Shown: one piece after another, positions 15,260 to 24,118 of the stretch
How positions within the stretch are numbered: position 1 is the first letter of the stretch
Layout of the letters: each line of letters starts with the position of its first letter
Assembly: GCF_032931615.1 (NCBI RefSeq)
Contig: NZ_CP136759.1
Span: 620,001-684,000 of the forward strand
DNA: 64,000 nt
DNA from: Palleronia sp. LCG004
Lineage (GTDB): Bacteria > Pseudomonadota > Alphaproteobacteria > Rhodobacterales > Rhodobacteraceae
Direction: 5' to 3'
Made by a program: the position numbers and the translations under genes
Notes under the pieces: generated by a model
What the model saw: the letters and a program-made list of their open reading frames with translations, nothing else
What the model was told of the DNA's origin: nothing
The model's database searches: none

Positions 15260-18154
15260 ATGTGCGCCGACACCCCCGATTACAAAGACACCCTGAACCT
15301 GCCGCAGACAGACTTTCCGATGCGTGCGGGCCTTCCCAAGCGAGAGCCCGACTGGTTGGCCCGCTGGGAAAGGATCGGCGTCTACGACCGACTGCGCGAG
15401 AAGGAGGGACGGACGCCCTTCACTCTGCATGACGGACCGCCCTACGCGAACGGGCACCTGCATATCGGTCACGGGCTGAACAAGACGATCAAGGACATGA
15501 TCGTGCGCTCGCGGCAGATGATGGGATACGACGCGCGCTATATCCCCGGCTGGGATTGCCACGGCCTTCCGATCGAGTGGAAGATCGAGGAACGGTATCG
15601 CGCCAAAGGCCGGGACAAGGATGCCGTCGACGTGGTGGAGTTCCGCCGCGAGTGTCGCGATTTCGCTGCGGAATGGGTCGATATCCAGCGCGACGAGTTC
15701 AAGCGTCTGGGCATCACCGGCAATTGGGCGAATCCGTATCTGACGATGGATTTCCACGCCGAGGCGGTGATCGCGGCCGAGTTCCAGAAGTTCCTGATGA
15801 ACGGCACGCTCTATCAGGGGTCGAAGCCCGTGATGTGGTCGCCGGTCGAGAAGACCGCGCTGGCCGAGGCCGAGGTCGAGTATCACGACCGTCAGACGGA
15901 TGCGATCTGGGTGAAGTTCGCAGCTGTGAACCTGTTGAGTTCGCAGGATTCATTTTCTGTCATCATCTGGACCACGACGCCATGGACGATCCCGCAGAAT
16001 CGCGCGATCTGCTTCGGGCCGGGAATCTCCTACGGTCTTTACGAGGTGACGGGCACGCCCGAGGAATGCTGGGCCGAGACGGGCGAGACATATCTTCTGG
16101 CCGACGAGCTTGCCGAGGCGACGCTTGCCGCCGCGCGGCTGGAGCCGGGGATGTATCGCCGGATGCGCGACGTCACAACGGACGAGCTGTCGACCATCAC
16201 CTGCGCGCATCCGCTGCGCGGGGTCGAGGGCGCGGACGGCGAGTGGGATTTCGACGTGCCGCTCCTGCCGGGCGATCACGTGACCGACGACGCGGGCACG
16301 GGCTTCGTGCATACCGCGCCGAGCCACGGTGACGACGACTACGCGATCGGGCGAAAGCACGACCTGCCGATGACCTACAACGTGCTCGACGATTCGAGCT
16401 ATCGTGCGGATCTGCCGTTCTTTGCCGGAGAGCAGATCATCAAGTCGAACGGCAAGCCCGGCGGAGCGAGCAAGGCGGTGATCGCGAAGCTGCAGGAGGT
16501 GGGCGCGCTGCTGGCACGCGCGCGGGTCACGATCTCGGATGCGCATTCCTGGCGCTCGAAGGCCCCCGTGATCCGGCTCAACCGTCCGCAATGGTTCGCG
16601 GCGATCGACCGCGCGGTGGGCGACGGGCAGGATACGTACGGCACTACGATCCGCGAGCGCGCGCTGCGCTCGATCGACGAACTCGTCGCATGGACGCCGA
16701 AGCGAGGCCGCAACCGCCTCCATTCCATGATCGAGGCGCGGCCCGACTGGGTGCTGTCGCGGCAGCGCGCCTGGGGTGTGCCGATGACCTGCTTCGTCAA
16801 GCAGGGCACGATGCCCGACGACGCCGATTTCCTGCTGCGTGATGCGGACGTGAACGCCCGGATCCTCGAGGCGTTCGAGGCCGAGGGCGCGGATGCCTGG
16901 TACAAGCCCGGCGCGAAGGAGCGGTTCATCGGTGATGCGGCGAACCCCGACGAGTACGAGCAGGTCTTCGACATCCTCGACGTCTGGTTCGATTCGGGGT
17001 CGACCCATGCCTTCGTGCTGCGCGACCGCGCGGACGGCAGCGCGGACGGTATCGCCGATGTCTACATGGAAGGGACGGACCAGCATCGCGGGTGGTTCCA
17101 CTCATCGATGCTTCAGGGCTGCGGCACGATCGGGCGTGCGCCCTATCGCGCGGTCGTCACGCATGGTTTCACGCTGGACGAGAAGGGCAACAAGATGTCC
17201 AAATCGCTCGGCAACACGATCGTGCCGGACGAGGTGGTCAAGCAATACGGAGCCGATATCCTGCGGCTCTGGGTGGCGCAGACCGATTATACCGCCGACC
17301 AGCGGATCGGACCCGAGATCCTGAAGGGCGTGGCCGACAGCTATCGCCGGCTCAGAAACACGATGCGCTTCGTGCTGGGCAACCTGCCGAAGGAGAGCCC
17401 CGGCGTCGCGGCCGACGATATGCCCGAACTGGAAGCATGGGTCCTTCACCGTCTGGCCGAACTCGACGAGACCGTGCGCGAGGGGTATGCCTCCTACGAT
17501 TTCCAGGGGGTCTGGCAGGCGGTCTTCACCTTTGCGACGGTGGATCTGTCGGCGTTCTATTTCGACATCCGCAAGGACGCGCTCTATTGCGATCCTGCCG
17601 ACAGCCCGCGGCGGCGGGCGGCAGAGACGGTGCTCGATCTGATCTTCCACCGGTTGACGACGTGGCTTGCGCCGATCCTGGTCTTCACGATGGAGGAGGT
17701 CTGGCTGGAGCGTTATCCGGGCGAGGACTCCTCGGTGCACCTGCAGGACATGCCGACAACGCCTGAAGGCTGGCGCGACGACGCGATCGCCGCGCGGTGG
17801 CAGGGCGTGCGCGCGGCACGGCGGGTCGTGACCGCCGCACTCGAGGTGCAGCGGCGTGACAAGGTCATCGGTGCCTCGCTCGAGGCCGCCCCGATCGTGC
17901 ATGTCGCCGATGCGGATTTGGCGGCGACGCTTTCCGGGCTCGATTTCGCGGATCTCTGCATCACCAGCGATGTGACGATTTCGACCGATCCGGCCCCCGA
18001 CGCGGCCTTCCGCCAGCCCGAGACGCCCGGAATTGCCGTGGTCTTCGCCATGGCCGATGGGTCCAAGTGCCAGCGCTGCTGGAAGGTGACGCCGGAGGTC
18101 GGGACAGGCACGCGGCCGGATCTCTGTGCCCGTTGCGAAGACGCGCTCGGGTGA
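15260..18154 (+). CDS. ileS: Isoleucyl-tRNA synthetase
   Basis: 964 residues of class I synthetase. HIGH is at residues 68-71 (HLHIGHG) and KMSKS at 645-649 (NKMSKSLGN). Between them lies the CP1 editing domain, with TTPWTIPQN and GTGFVHTAPSHGDDD. The C terminus has the zinc-binding CQRC...CARC set, placing it with the bacterial type. It charges tRNA-Ile in the cytoplasm. ATG 15260 follows AGAGGA. The stop overlaps the GTG of the next gene, indicating coupling. Confidence 0.97.
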   Translation: MCADTPDYKDTLNLPQTDFPMRAGLPKREPDWLARWERIGVYDRLREKEGRTPFTLHDGPPYANGHLHIGHGLNKTIKDMIVRSRQMMGYDARYIPGWDCHGLPIEWKIEERYRAKGRDKDAVDVVEFRRECRDFAAEWVDIQRDEFKRLGITGNWANPYLTMDFHAEAVIAAEFQKFLMNGTLYQGSKPVMWSPVEKTALAEAEVEYHDRQTDAIWVKFAAVNLLSSQDSFSVIIWTTTPWTIPQNRAICFGPGISYGLYEVTGTPEECWAETGETYLLADELAEATLAAARLEPGMYRRMRDVTTDELSTITCAHPLRGVEGADGEWDFDVPLLPGDHVTDDAGTGFVHTAPSHGDDDYAIGRKHDLPMTYNVLDDSSYRADLPFFAGEQIIKSNGKPGGASKAVIAKLQEVGALLARARVTISDAHSWRSKAPVIRLNRPQWFAAIDRAVGDGQDTYGTTIRERALRSIDELVAWTPKRGRNRLHSMIEARPDWVLSRQRAWGVPMTCFVKQGTMPDDADFLLRDADVNARILEAFEAEGADAWYKPGAKERFIGDAANPDEYEQVFDILDVWFDSGSTHAFVLRDRADGSADGIADVYMEGTDQHRGWFHSSMLQGCGTIGRAPYRAVVTHGFTLDEKGNKMSKSLGNTIVPDEVVKQYGADILRLWVAQTDYTADQRIGPEILKGVADSYRRLRNTMRFVLGNLPKESPGVAADDMPELEAWVLHRLAELDETVREGYASYDFQGVWQAVFTFATVDLSAFYFDIRKDALYCDPADSPRRRAAETVLDLIFHRLTTWLAPILVFTMEEVWLERYPGEDSSVHLQDMPTTPEGWRDDAIAARWQGVRAARRVVTAALEVQRRDKVIGASLEAAPIVHVADADLAATLSGLDFADLCITSDVTISTDPAPDAAFRQPETPGIAVVFAMADGSKCQRCWKVTPEVGTGTRPDLCARCEDALG

Positions 18155-18384
18155 GACGCGACGCGCAGATCGCCGAGGCGCTGATGCGCCTCGCGCGGGA
18201 GCGCGGCCCGGACAAGAGCTTCTGCCCCTCACAGGTCGCGCGTGCGCTCGATGACGACTGGCGTCCCCTGATGGACGAGGTGCGACGCGTGGCCTCGGGT
18301 CTGCCGCTCGTCGCGACGCAGGGCGGCGAGGTGGTGGACGCGAACCGCGCAAGGGGGCCGATCCGGCTGTCGCTCCGCCAATGA
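18151..18384 (+). CDS. DUF3253 domain protein
   Basis: 77 residues, starting at GTG 18151 overlapping the ileS stop (GTGA). It resembles the small DUF3253 family: RGPDKSFCPSQVARAL, DDDWRPLMDEVRR, and the terminal ARGPIRLSLR. It looks like a small winged-helix-type fold, perhaps nucleic-acid binding; the function is not known. Its stop overlaps the ATG of the EamA gene, so it sits between two coupled genes. Confidence 0.8.
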   Translation: MRRDAQIAEALMRLARERGPDKSFCPSQVARALDDDWRPLMDEVRRVASGLPLVATQGGEVVDANRARGPIRLSLRQ

Positions 18385-19217
18385 GCACGGGCGTCTTCCT
18401 TGCCGTGATGGGGTCCGCGTTCCTCCATGCCGCGTGGAACTCGGTGATCAAGACCGGCGCGAACAAGGTGACCGGCATGCTGGTCATGACGATCGTGCAG
18501 GGGGCGGCGGGAGCCGCGATCCTGCTGACCCGGCCCTGGCCGGAGGCGGATTGGGTGCCCTGGCTGATCGCGAGCGGCATCTTCCACGCGGGCTACAAGC
18601 TGTTCCTCGCCTTGGCCTACGAGCAGGGGGATCTGAGCCGCGTTTATCCGATCGCGCGCGGGACGGCCCCGCTCATCGTCCTCGCAGTGAGCGGACTGGT
18701 CCTGACGGACACGATCGCGGCCTGGGAATATGCCGGGATCGTGGTTCTGGGCCTCGGCATCGCCGGCATGGCGCGTGGGATCTTCGGCTCGGGCGAAGCG
18801 GTGGCGCTGCTGCCCTATGCGCTGGGTTCGGCCATGATGACGGCGGGCTATTCCATCGTCGACGGACTGGGCGCGCGGGTTGCAGGCGACGCGGTCGCCT
18901 TCGTTGCCTGGTTGTTCCTGCTCGACGCGCTGATCTTCACGCCACTTTGCCTCGGCCTCAGGGGGCGGGCCGTTCTGCGCGCGGATGCACGGGTGTGGTA
19001 TCTCGGAACGCTGGCCGCGGCGGCGTCGTACGGGGCCTATGCGATCGCGGTCTGGGCGATGACGGTCGCGCCGATCGCACTGGTGGCGGCCCTTCGCGAG
19101 ACGTCGATCCTATTCGCGGTGCTGATCGGGTGGATCGCGCTGGGCGAGCGGATGAATGCGGGCAAGGCCGTTGCGGCGATGCTGATCGTGGCGGGCGTAG
19201 CCCTGACGCGTCTCTGA
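18381..19217 (+). CDS. EamA/DMT superfamily transporter
   Basis: 278 residues with ten hydrophobic segments in two EamA repeats. Features include FLHAAWNSVIK near the N terminus, LSRVYPIARGTAPLIV in the first repeat, and ETSILFAVLIGWIALGERM in the second. The family exports amino acids, nucleotides or other metabolites; the substrate is unknown. ATG 18381 overlaps the preceding stop (ATGA). The gene ends 10 bp from the convergent pcs gene. Confidence 0.87.
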   Translation: MSTGVFLAVMGSAFLHAAWNSVIKTGANKVTGMLVMTIVQGAAGAAILLTRPWPEADWVPWLIASGIFHAGYKLFLALAYEQGDLSRVYPIARGTAPLIVLAVSGLVLTDTIAAWEYAGIVVLGLGIAGMARGIFGSGEAVALLPYALGSAMMTAGYSIVDGLGARVAGDAVAFVAWLFLLDALIFTPLCLGLRGRAVLRADARVWYLGTLAAAASYGAYAIAVWAMTVAPIALVAALRETSILFAVLIGWIALGERMNAGKAVAAMLIVAGVALTRL

Positions 19218-19227
19218 CCCGAGGCGA

Positions 19228-19923
19228 TCAGCCGTCGGGGCCGTAGATCATCTGCTGCACGATGCCAACCAGAACCAGATAGACGGACGTGATGATAAGG
19301 CCCCATCCCGCCCAGCTCGTCGGGTCGAAGTCGATCCAAGCCGCCCATCCGGCGAAGAATACCCAGGCCATCGAAACGGGCAACGTCAGCCCGCGCCAGC
19401 GCCCCGTCCGGGTCGGGTGGACGAATTTCAGCGGCAGGAACATCGCGACCGTCAGCAGCGCGACGAGGATGAGAATGACGTAGAAGTTCGGCTCGACCGC
19501 GAAGAAGACCAGCACGGCCATGTTCCAGCAGCCCGGGAAGCCGGAAAAGGAATAGTCGCGCGTTTTCATTCGGGTATCGGCGAAATAGACGACACCTGCG
19601 AAGGTAATGACGATCATCGCGATCCAGCCCGTCCATCCCGGCAGCAGATCCGACGCGAAGAGCGCGTAGGCGGGGATGAAGACGTAGGTCAGGTAGTCGA
19701 TGATGAGATCCATCAGCACGCCGTCATATTCCGGCGCGTTGGTGCTGACGTCGTATTTCCGGGCGAGGGGGCCATCGATCCCGTCGACGAAGAACGCGAC
19801 GACCAGCCAGAGCCACATCATGTCCCATTGCTCGGCGGTGGCGGCCAGCATCGCGAGCATGGCGAAAACGGCGCCGGTCGCCGTGAGGAGGTGGACCGAA
19901 AGGGCCTTGAGATGCGTGCTCAT
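19228..19923 (-). CDS. pcs: Phosphatidylcholine synthase (CDP-alcohol phosphatidyltransferase family)
   Basis: 231 residues with about eight hydrophobic segments. The catalytic CDP-alcohol motif reads DGIDGPLARKYDV...PEYDGVLMDLIIDYLTYVF, the modified form typical of Pcs, which condenses choline with CDP-diacylglycerol to make phosphatidylcholine in the inner membrane. PC synthesis fits an alphaproteobacterium. I chose MSTHLKALSVHLL at 19923; ATG 19941 is an alternative adding six residues. Confidence 0.9.
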   Translation of the reverse strand: MSTHLKALSVHLLTATGAVFAMLAMLAATAEQWDMMWLWLVVAFFVDGIDGPLARKYDVSTNAPEYDGVLMDLIIDYLTYVFIPAYALFASDLLPGWTGWIAMIVITFAGVVYFADTRMKTRDYSFSGFPGCWNMAVLVFFAVEPNFYVILILVALLTVAMFLPLKFVHPTRTGRWRGLTLPVSMAWVFFAGWAAWIDFDPTSWAGWGLIITSVYLVLVGIVQQMIYGPDG

Positions 19924-19970
19924 AAGTCCGTGATGCCGCATCCAGCCCCCAAGCGCAATGAGACTTGGAC

Positions 19971-20429
19971 CTAGAGCCGGCCTTGTTCTGCCCTGACGAC
20001 GAGATCGTCGATGCGGTTCTCGATGGCCCGGGTGATCCGCGAACGTGCCAGTTTCATAGATTGCAGCAGGACCTTGCCCTTGAGTGTCGCCGCGAGGATC
20101 GTCGCGTCGAGCGTCATCCGCGTCGCCTCGCCCGACGTATCGGAGAGAACCGCGTCGAGCGTCAGGTCGAGACCGCTCGACCGCGCGGCGATGGCAAGCG
20201 CGTCGTCAGGGGCGATCCGGATGACATGTGCCTCGAGCGCACGACGCTTCTCCAGCAGGTCGAACTCCAACCGCCAGGCGGCCCCCGAGGGGCCCGCGCC
20301 GCCGTCGTCGACACGTTCGACCAGAGCGCCGCGCCCGCGCAGGCGGTTTTCGATCGTCTCGAAATCGCTCAGCGCGTCGAAGATTCGGGCGCGCGGGGCG
20401 CGGATATCGCGGGTCACTGAAATCCGCAT
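19971..20429 (-). CDS. SRPBCC-fold protein (START/polyketide-cyclase-like)
   Basis: 152 residues. It opens with MRISVTRDIRAPRARIFDALSDFE, the usual first strand and helix of the SRPBCC fold, alternates strands through the middle, and ends in a long C-terminal helix (KVLLQSMKLARSRITRAIENRI). Such proteins bind hydrophobic ligands in a helix-grip cavity. Ligand and role are unknown. It lies 33 bp from nudC and 47 bp from the pcs start, on the same strand, so all three may be cotranscribed. Confidence 0.78.
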   Translation of the reverse strand: MRISVTRDIRAPRARIFDALSDFETIENRLRGRGALVERVDDGGAGPSGAAWRLEFDLLEKRRALEAHVIRIAPDDALAIAARSSGLDLTLDAVLSDTSGEATRMTLDATILAATLKGKVLLQSMKLARSRITRAIENRIDDLVVRAEQGRL

Positions 20430-20462
20430 GGGGGGCTGCCTATGCGGGCGGGCGGGTCCGCG

Positions 20463-21413
20463 TCAATCCAGCGTGTCGGCCAGCCAGTTGCGGATCAGGA
20501 AATGCGCGATGGCACCGGGCCGCGCGGCCGCGATCTCGGGGTGATCGCCGGCGAAGGCGCGGGCGACCTCCTCGCGCGGGACCCAGCGCGCGGATTCGAT
20601 CTCGTTTTCGTCGACGGTGATCTCGCGGCTTGTCGCGTGGCCATGACATCCGAGCATGAGCGAGGCGGGAAAGGGCCAGGGCTGGCTTGCGAGATAATCG
20701 ACATGCCCGACCCGCACGCGGGCCTCCTCGAAGACCTCGCGGCGCACCGCGGCCTCAAGCGTCTCGCCCGGCTCGACGAAGCCAGCAAGGAGCGAATACA
20801 TCCGGTCGGGCCAGCCGGGGGAGCGACCGAGCAACAGGTCGTTTCCATGGGTGACGAGCATGATCGCCACGGGATCGGTGCGCGGGAAGTGATGCGCGCC
20901 GCAGGCGGGGCAATCGCGCTGCCAGCCGGCGCAGGCCGGAACGCTGCGTTCGCCGCATCGCGCGCAGAACGGATGGGTGCGGTGCCATTCGAGCAGGCCA
21001 CGTGTCGTCGCGGCAAGCTCGGCCGCGCGCGGATCAAGCCCGGTCATCACCGACCGAAGCTCGTGAAAGCCGTGTTCGTCGGGCAGATCCGGATGGCGCT
21101 GCACCGAAGGGTCGGAGAAGGCGTTGAGCGTCTCGGGCATTTCGTGCGGGGCCCAGTCGCTCAGGTCGCGGCCGAAAAGGGGGCCGTCATCGTCCATCCC
21201 CAGAAAAATCGTGAGCCCCGAACCGGTCAGCCGATCCGTCTCTACGAGCCCGAGCGCATGGCCGCCGTCGCGGGCGACAAGGCCGGGTTTGCCACGCCAC
21301 ATCGGCAGCATTCGCGCGCCCGGTTCCCGCAACAGGGCATCCGCATCGCCGCGTCGATGTGCCGCGCGGTCGAGCCCCGAGCCCCCGAACGTCACCCGTT
21401 CCGCATTCCGCAT
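20463..21413 (-). CDS. nudC: NAD(+) diphosphatase (NudC, Nudix hydrolase)
   Basis: 316 residues. The central zinc ribbon has four Cys (CARCG...CPACG). The Nudix box is GFVEPGETLEAAVRREVFEE, and SQPWPFPASLMLG immediately after is the NADH-diphosphatase signature. NudC cleaves NAD(H) to NMN and AMP and can remove NAD caps from RNA. ATG 21413 has GGAGGG 8 nt upstream; a GTG at 21434 is less likely. Confidence 0.94.
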   Translation of the reverse strand: MRNAERVTFGGSGLDRAAHRRGDADALLREPGARMLPMWRGKPGLVARDGGHALGLVETDRLTGSGLTIFLGMDDDGPLFGRDLSDWAPHEMPETLNAFSDPSVQRHPDLPDEHGFHELRSVMTGLDPRAAELAATTRGLLEWHRTHPFCARCGERSVPACAGWQRDCPACGAHHFPRTDPVAIMLVTHGNDLLLGRSPGWPDRMYSLLAGFVEPGETLEAAVRREVFEEARVRVGHVDYLASQPWPFPASLMLGCHGHATSREITVDENEIESARWVPREEVARAFAGDHPEIAAARPGAIAHFLIRNWLADTLD

Positions 21414-21487
21414 CGCCTGTTCCCTCCGTGCCACGCATTCCGCATGGCGAGGTCAAAGCATTTGCCACACGACTGAATCACTGCTTA

Positions 21488-21532
21488 CTGCAACCCTGGG
21501 TGGAGTGCTGAAAAATCCACCAAGGGTAGCAG
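21488..21532. promoter_or_regulatory. Long inverted repeat covering the start region of the nucleotidase gene
   Basis: Arms 21488-21504 and 21516-21532 are reverse complements at 15 of 17 positions, with an 11-nt spacer. The right arm contains the AAGGG that serves as ribosome-binding site for GTG 21534. In RNA it could hide this site; in DNA it could be an operator. A weak promoter (TTGCCA at 21462-21467, TACTGC at 21486-21491) lies just upstream. Confidence 0.5.
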
Positions 21533-21533
21533 A

Positions 21534-23489
21534 GTGTCGAAACGCTTGCAGGACAAAGACGACGCCCGCAAGGGCCCGAAGGCGCGCGGCCGTGCCGACC
21601 ACAGCGAGATCGAGGTTTCGTTGCGCCTTCTGGCGACGAGCGATCTTCATGGCTGGGCCCGCCAGTTCGATTACGTCAGCGGCGAGGCCGCGCCGGGGCG
21701 GGGAATCGAATCGGTGCTTCCGGTCGTCGCCGCCCTGCGCGAGGAGAACCCCAATTCCCTGCTGTTCGACGTCGGGGATTTCCTGACCGGATCGACATTG
21801 GGCGATGTCGCGATGCAGGGGGCGGGGATCGGGCCCAATCCGATCGTGGCGGCGATGAACGTGGTGGGCTACGACGCCGCGACGCTCGGCAATCACGAAT
21901 TCGACTATGGCTGCGCCGCGCTCGACCGGGCGCTGGAACACGCGGATTTCCCGGTCGTGACGACCAACATCCTGCGCGGACGGGGAGAGAGCCCGCTCAC
22001 GGACTGCCCGCTGCGGGAGGGGGCGCTCCTGCTGCGCCGCCGTGTGCGCGATCGCGACGGAGACCATCACGACCTCAGGATCGGAATCGTCGCGTTTCTG
22101 CCCGAGACGACGCTCGAGCAGACACGGGCGAAACACGCCGACGTCGATGCGCTGGGCGCGCGCCCGATCGCCGAAGCTGCCCGAGGCTGGATTGCCCATC
22201 TGCGCGAGAGCGGTGCCGATCTGGTGATCGCGCTCTGCCACGACGGCGTGGAGGACGGCCGCGACGATCCCGTTGGATCGCCGCTCGATATCGCGCGGGC
22301 AGGCGGTGTCGATGCCATCTTCATGGGGCATTTTCATCAGGTCTTTCCATCGCCCGAGGCCACCGGCCCCGCGCGCCCAGGCATCGACGCGCGCAAGGGC
22401 TTCCTCGGGGGCGTTCCGGCAGCGATGCCGGGATGCTGGGGAAGGCACGTCGCGGTCGTGGATCTGACGCTCGTCCAGGATGCGACGGGCCGATGGCAGG
22501 CCGGATCGGAGGGGGGGCGGATCGTCGGGACCGCCACGCCGCCCCGCCGCAAGGTGCCAGCCGCGGTCCTGCAGGCGCGGAAGCTGCACGAGGTCACGTC
22601 GGACGCGCACGAGATGTGCCTGGTACGGGGCGGTACGCCGCTTGCCACGATGCCCGCCGCCGCGACGAGCTATTTCGCGCGGCTGGGACGCTGCCCGATC
22701 ACGATGATCGTGGCGCGGGTCATGGCGAACGCGCTGAAGCGGCACATGCCGGATCGGCCCGCGCTGCCGGTGATCGGGATGGCCGCCCCCGCGCGGTCGG
22801 GAGGGGCGGGCGGTGCCGGGAATTACGCTGCGATCGCCCCCGGTGCGCTGAGGCGCAGCCATCTCGACCTGCTCGCCCCCTTTCCGGACAGGATCTGCGC
22901 GGTCGAGGTGACGGGGGCCGAGCTTCGCGACCTCTTTGAGCGCAGCGTCGCGGGATTCCGGAGAATCTCCTCCGGCAGCGGCAATGTCCAGCCGCTCGTC
23001 GATGCTCGGCTGCCGGGTCTGAGCTTCCTCATGAGTCCGGACGCCCATGCCGTCGTGGATCTCAGCCGCGAAGCGAAGTTCGACTGGCTCGGGCGGCGCG
23101 CGGGCGAGGGGCGGATCGCCTCGCTCGTCGTGCATGGGCGGGAGGTGCGGGCAGGCGATCGCTATCTTCTGGCCGTCAACGATTTCCGCGCGCATGGCGG
23201 AGGTGCGTTGCCGGGGTGCCGCGCGGAGAACATGCGTTGGCAAAGCGACGCGACAGTGCGCGATGTCGTGCTCGAAGAGATCGGCGAAGCGATTTCGGAG
23301 GATCTCTGGAATCCGGGCTTCACGCTCAGCTGCCCCGAGGACGTCGATCCGGTGTTTCGTACCGGACGCGGCGCGCAGGCGCATCTGTCGAACATCGCGG
23401 ATCTCGGGCCCGTCAGACGGCCGGGCGGCGGGAACTGGCTGGATCTGCGCCTGACCGAGGTCGGATCGGCCCTTGAAATCGAGCGCTGA
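21534..23489 (+). CDS. 5'-nucleotidase / 2',3'-cyclic phosphodiesterase family protein
   Basis: 651 residues. The N-terminal metallophosphoesterase domain shows LLATSDLHGW, DVGDFLTGS, TLGNHEFDYG, CHDGVE and GHFHQVFP, the full set of metal ligands. A C-terminal 5'-nucleotidase domain follows, with AVNDFRAHGGG. The family usually dephosphorylates nucleotides in the periplasm, but no signal peptide is visible: the first 30 residues are charged. The start is GTG 21534, beside a large inverted repeat. The last codons contain the promoter of the SRP RNA. Confidence 0.87.
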   Translation: MSKRLQDKDDARKGPKARGRADHSEIEVSLRLLATSDLHGWARQFDYVSGEAAPGRGIESVLPVVAALREENPNSLLFDVGDFLTGSTLGDVAMQGAGIGPNPIVAAMNVVGYDAATLGNHEFDYGCAALDRALEHADFPVVTTNILRGRGESPLTDCPLREGALLLRRRVRDRDGDHHDLRIGIVAFLPETTLEQTRAKHADVDALGARPIAEAARGWIAHLRESGADLVIALCHDGVEDGRDDPVGSPLDIARAGGVDAIFMGHFHQVFPSPEATGPARPGIDARKGFLGGVPAAMPGCWGRHVAVVDLTLVQDATGRWQAGSEGGRIVGTATPPRRKVPAAVLQARKLHEVTSDAHEMCLVRGGTPLATMPAAATSYFARLGRCPITMIVARVMANALKRHMPDRPALPVIGMAAPARSGGAGGAGNYAAIAPGALRRSHLDLLAPFPDRICAVEVTGAELRDLFERSVAGFRRISSGSGNVQPLVDARLPGLSFLMSPDAHAVVDLSREAKFDWLGRRAGEGRIASLVVHGREVRAGDRYLLAVNDFRAHGGGALPGCRAENMRWQSDATVRDVVLEEIGEAISEDLWNPGFTLSCPEDVDPVFRTGRGAQAHLSNIADLGPVRRPGGGNWLDLRLTEVGSALEIER

Positions 23490-23501
23490 GCCGCGTATCT
23501 C
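23473..23501 (+). promoter_or_regulatory. Promoter of the SRP RNA gene
   Basis: TTGAAA at 23473-23478, a 17-bp spacer, and TATCTC at 23496-23501, partly inside the end of the nucleotidase gene. The predicted start, near 23508, matches the 5' end of the RNA. Confidence 0.65.
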
Positions 23502-23508
23502 GCCCCTC

Positions 23509-23602
23509 GAGAGGTTGGCGCGGGCAAGCACCTCGCCAACCCGGTCAGATCCGGAAGGAAGCAGCCGTAACGAGCCTCGCTTGGGTCGTTGTCCAGCCTC
23601 TC
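23509..23602 (+). ncRNA. ffs: Signal recognition particle RNA (4.5S type)
   Basis: The apical SRP consensus is present: GGTCAGATCCGGAAGGAAGC continuing into AGCCGTAACG. The ends pair as GAGAGGTTGG with CCAGCCTCTC, giving the long hairpin of a roughly 95-nt bacterial SRP RNA. It binds Ffh and targets nascent membrane proteins to FtsY and SecYEG. It has its own promoter and is followed by a terminator. Confidence 0.95.
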
Positions 23603-23610
23603 ACCCACGC

Positions 23611-23640
23611 AAGGCCGTCCTCCGGGGCGGCCTTCGTCGT
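23611..23640 (+). terminator. Terminator of the SRP RNA
   Basis: Stem AAGGCCG / CGGCCTT (23611-23617 with 23628-23634) followed by CGTCGTT, 9 nt after the RNA. Confidence 0.7.
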
Positions 23641-23688
23641 TCAAGCCTTCGATATGGCGTGCGACGGACGACGTGCTAGGGTCGCGGG

Positions 23689-24051
23689 ATGAACGCCAAG
23701 AACAAGCTCGCGCAGGACCGCACCGACTGGGCCGAGGACCGAACGCTCCTCGCCTCCGAGCGGACCTTCGCCGGGTGGATCCGCACCGGTCTCACCAGTC
23801 TCGTCGTCGCGATCGGGCTTCAGGCGGTCTTCGGTCCGGCCGAACCCACCTGGGCCCCGAAAGCGGTGGCCTCGCTGTTTCTCGCCGCATCGCTCGGGAT
23901 ATTCATCGCAGCCTGGGTGGAGGCGCGTGCGAACCGTCGTGCCTTCGAGGCTCGCACCGCCGAGGCGCAGCCGATGCGCCGGATCACCGCGCTGTCGGCC
24001 CTGCTCAGCATGGCGACGCTTCTCTTGTGTCTGGTGCTCTGGCTGCTCTAG
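23689..24051 (+). CDS. DUF202 family small membrane protein (YidH-like)
   Basis: 120 residues. The N-terminal DRTDWAEDRTLLASERTFAGWIRTGLT is the DUF202 signature, followed by three hydrophobic helices. The role of this family in the inner membrane is not established. It is preceded by the SRP RNA terminator and starts a short run into dnaX. A TAGGGT just upstream resembles a -10, but I see no convincing -35. Confidence 0.85.
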   Translation: MNAKNKLAQDRTDWAEDRTLLASERTFAGWIRTGLTSLVVAIGLQAVFGPAEPTWAPKAVASLFLAASLGIFIAAWVEARANRRAFEARTAEAQPMRRITALSALLSMATLLLCLVLWLL

Positions 24052-24118
24052 CCGCCGGGTGATGCCGGCGATACTCTGCCCACCGATCCCCTTTCCCGAA
24101 TCCCGGCCGAAGGACACC

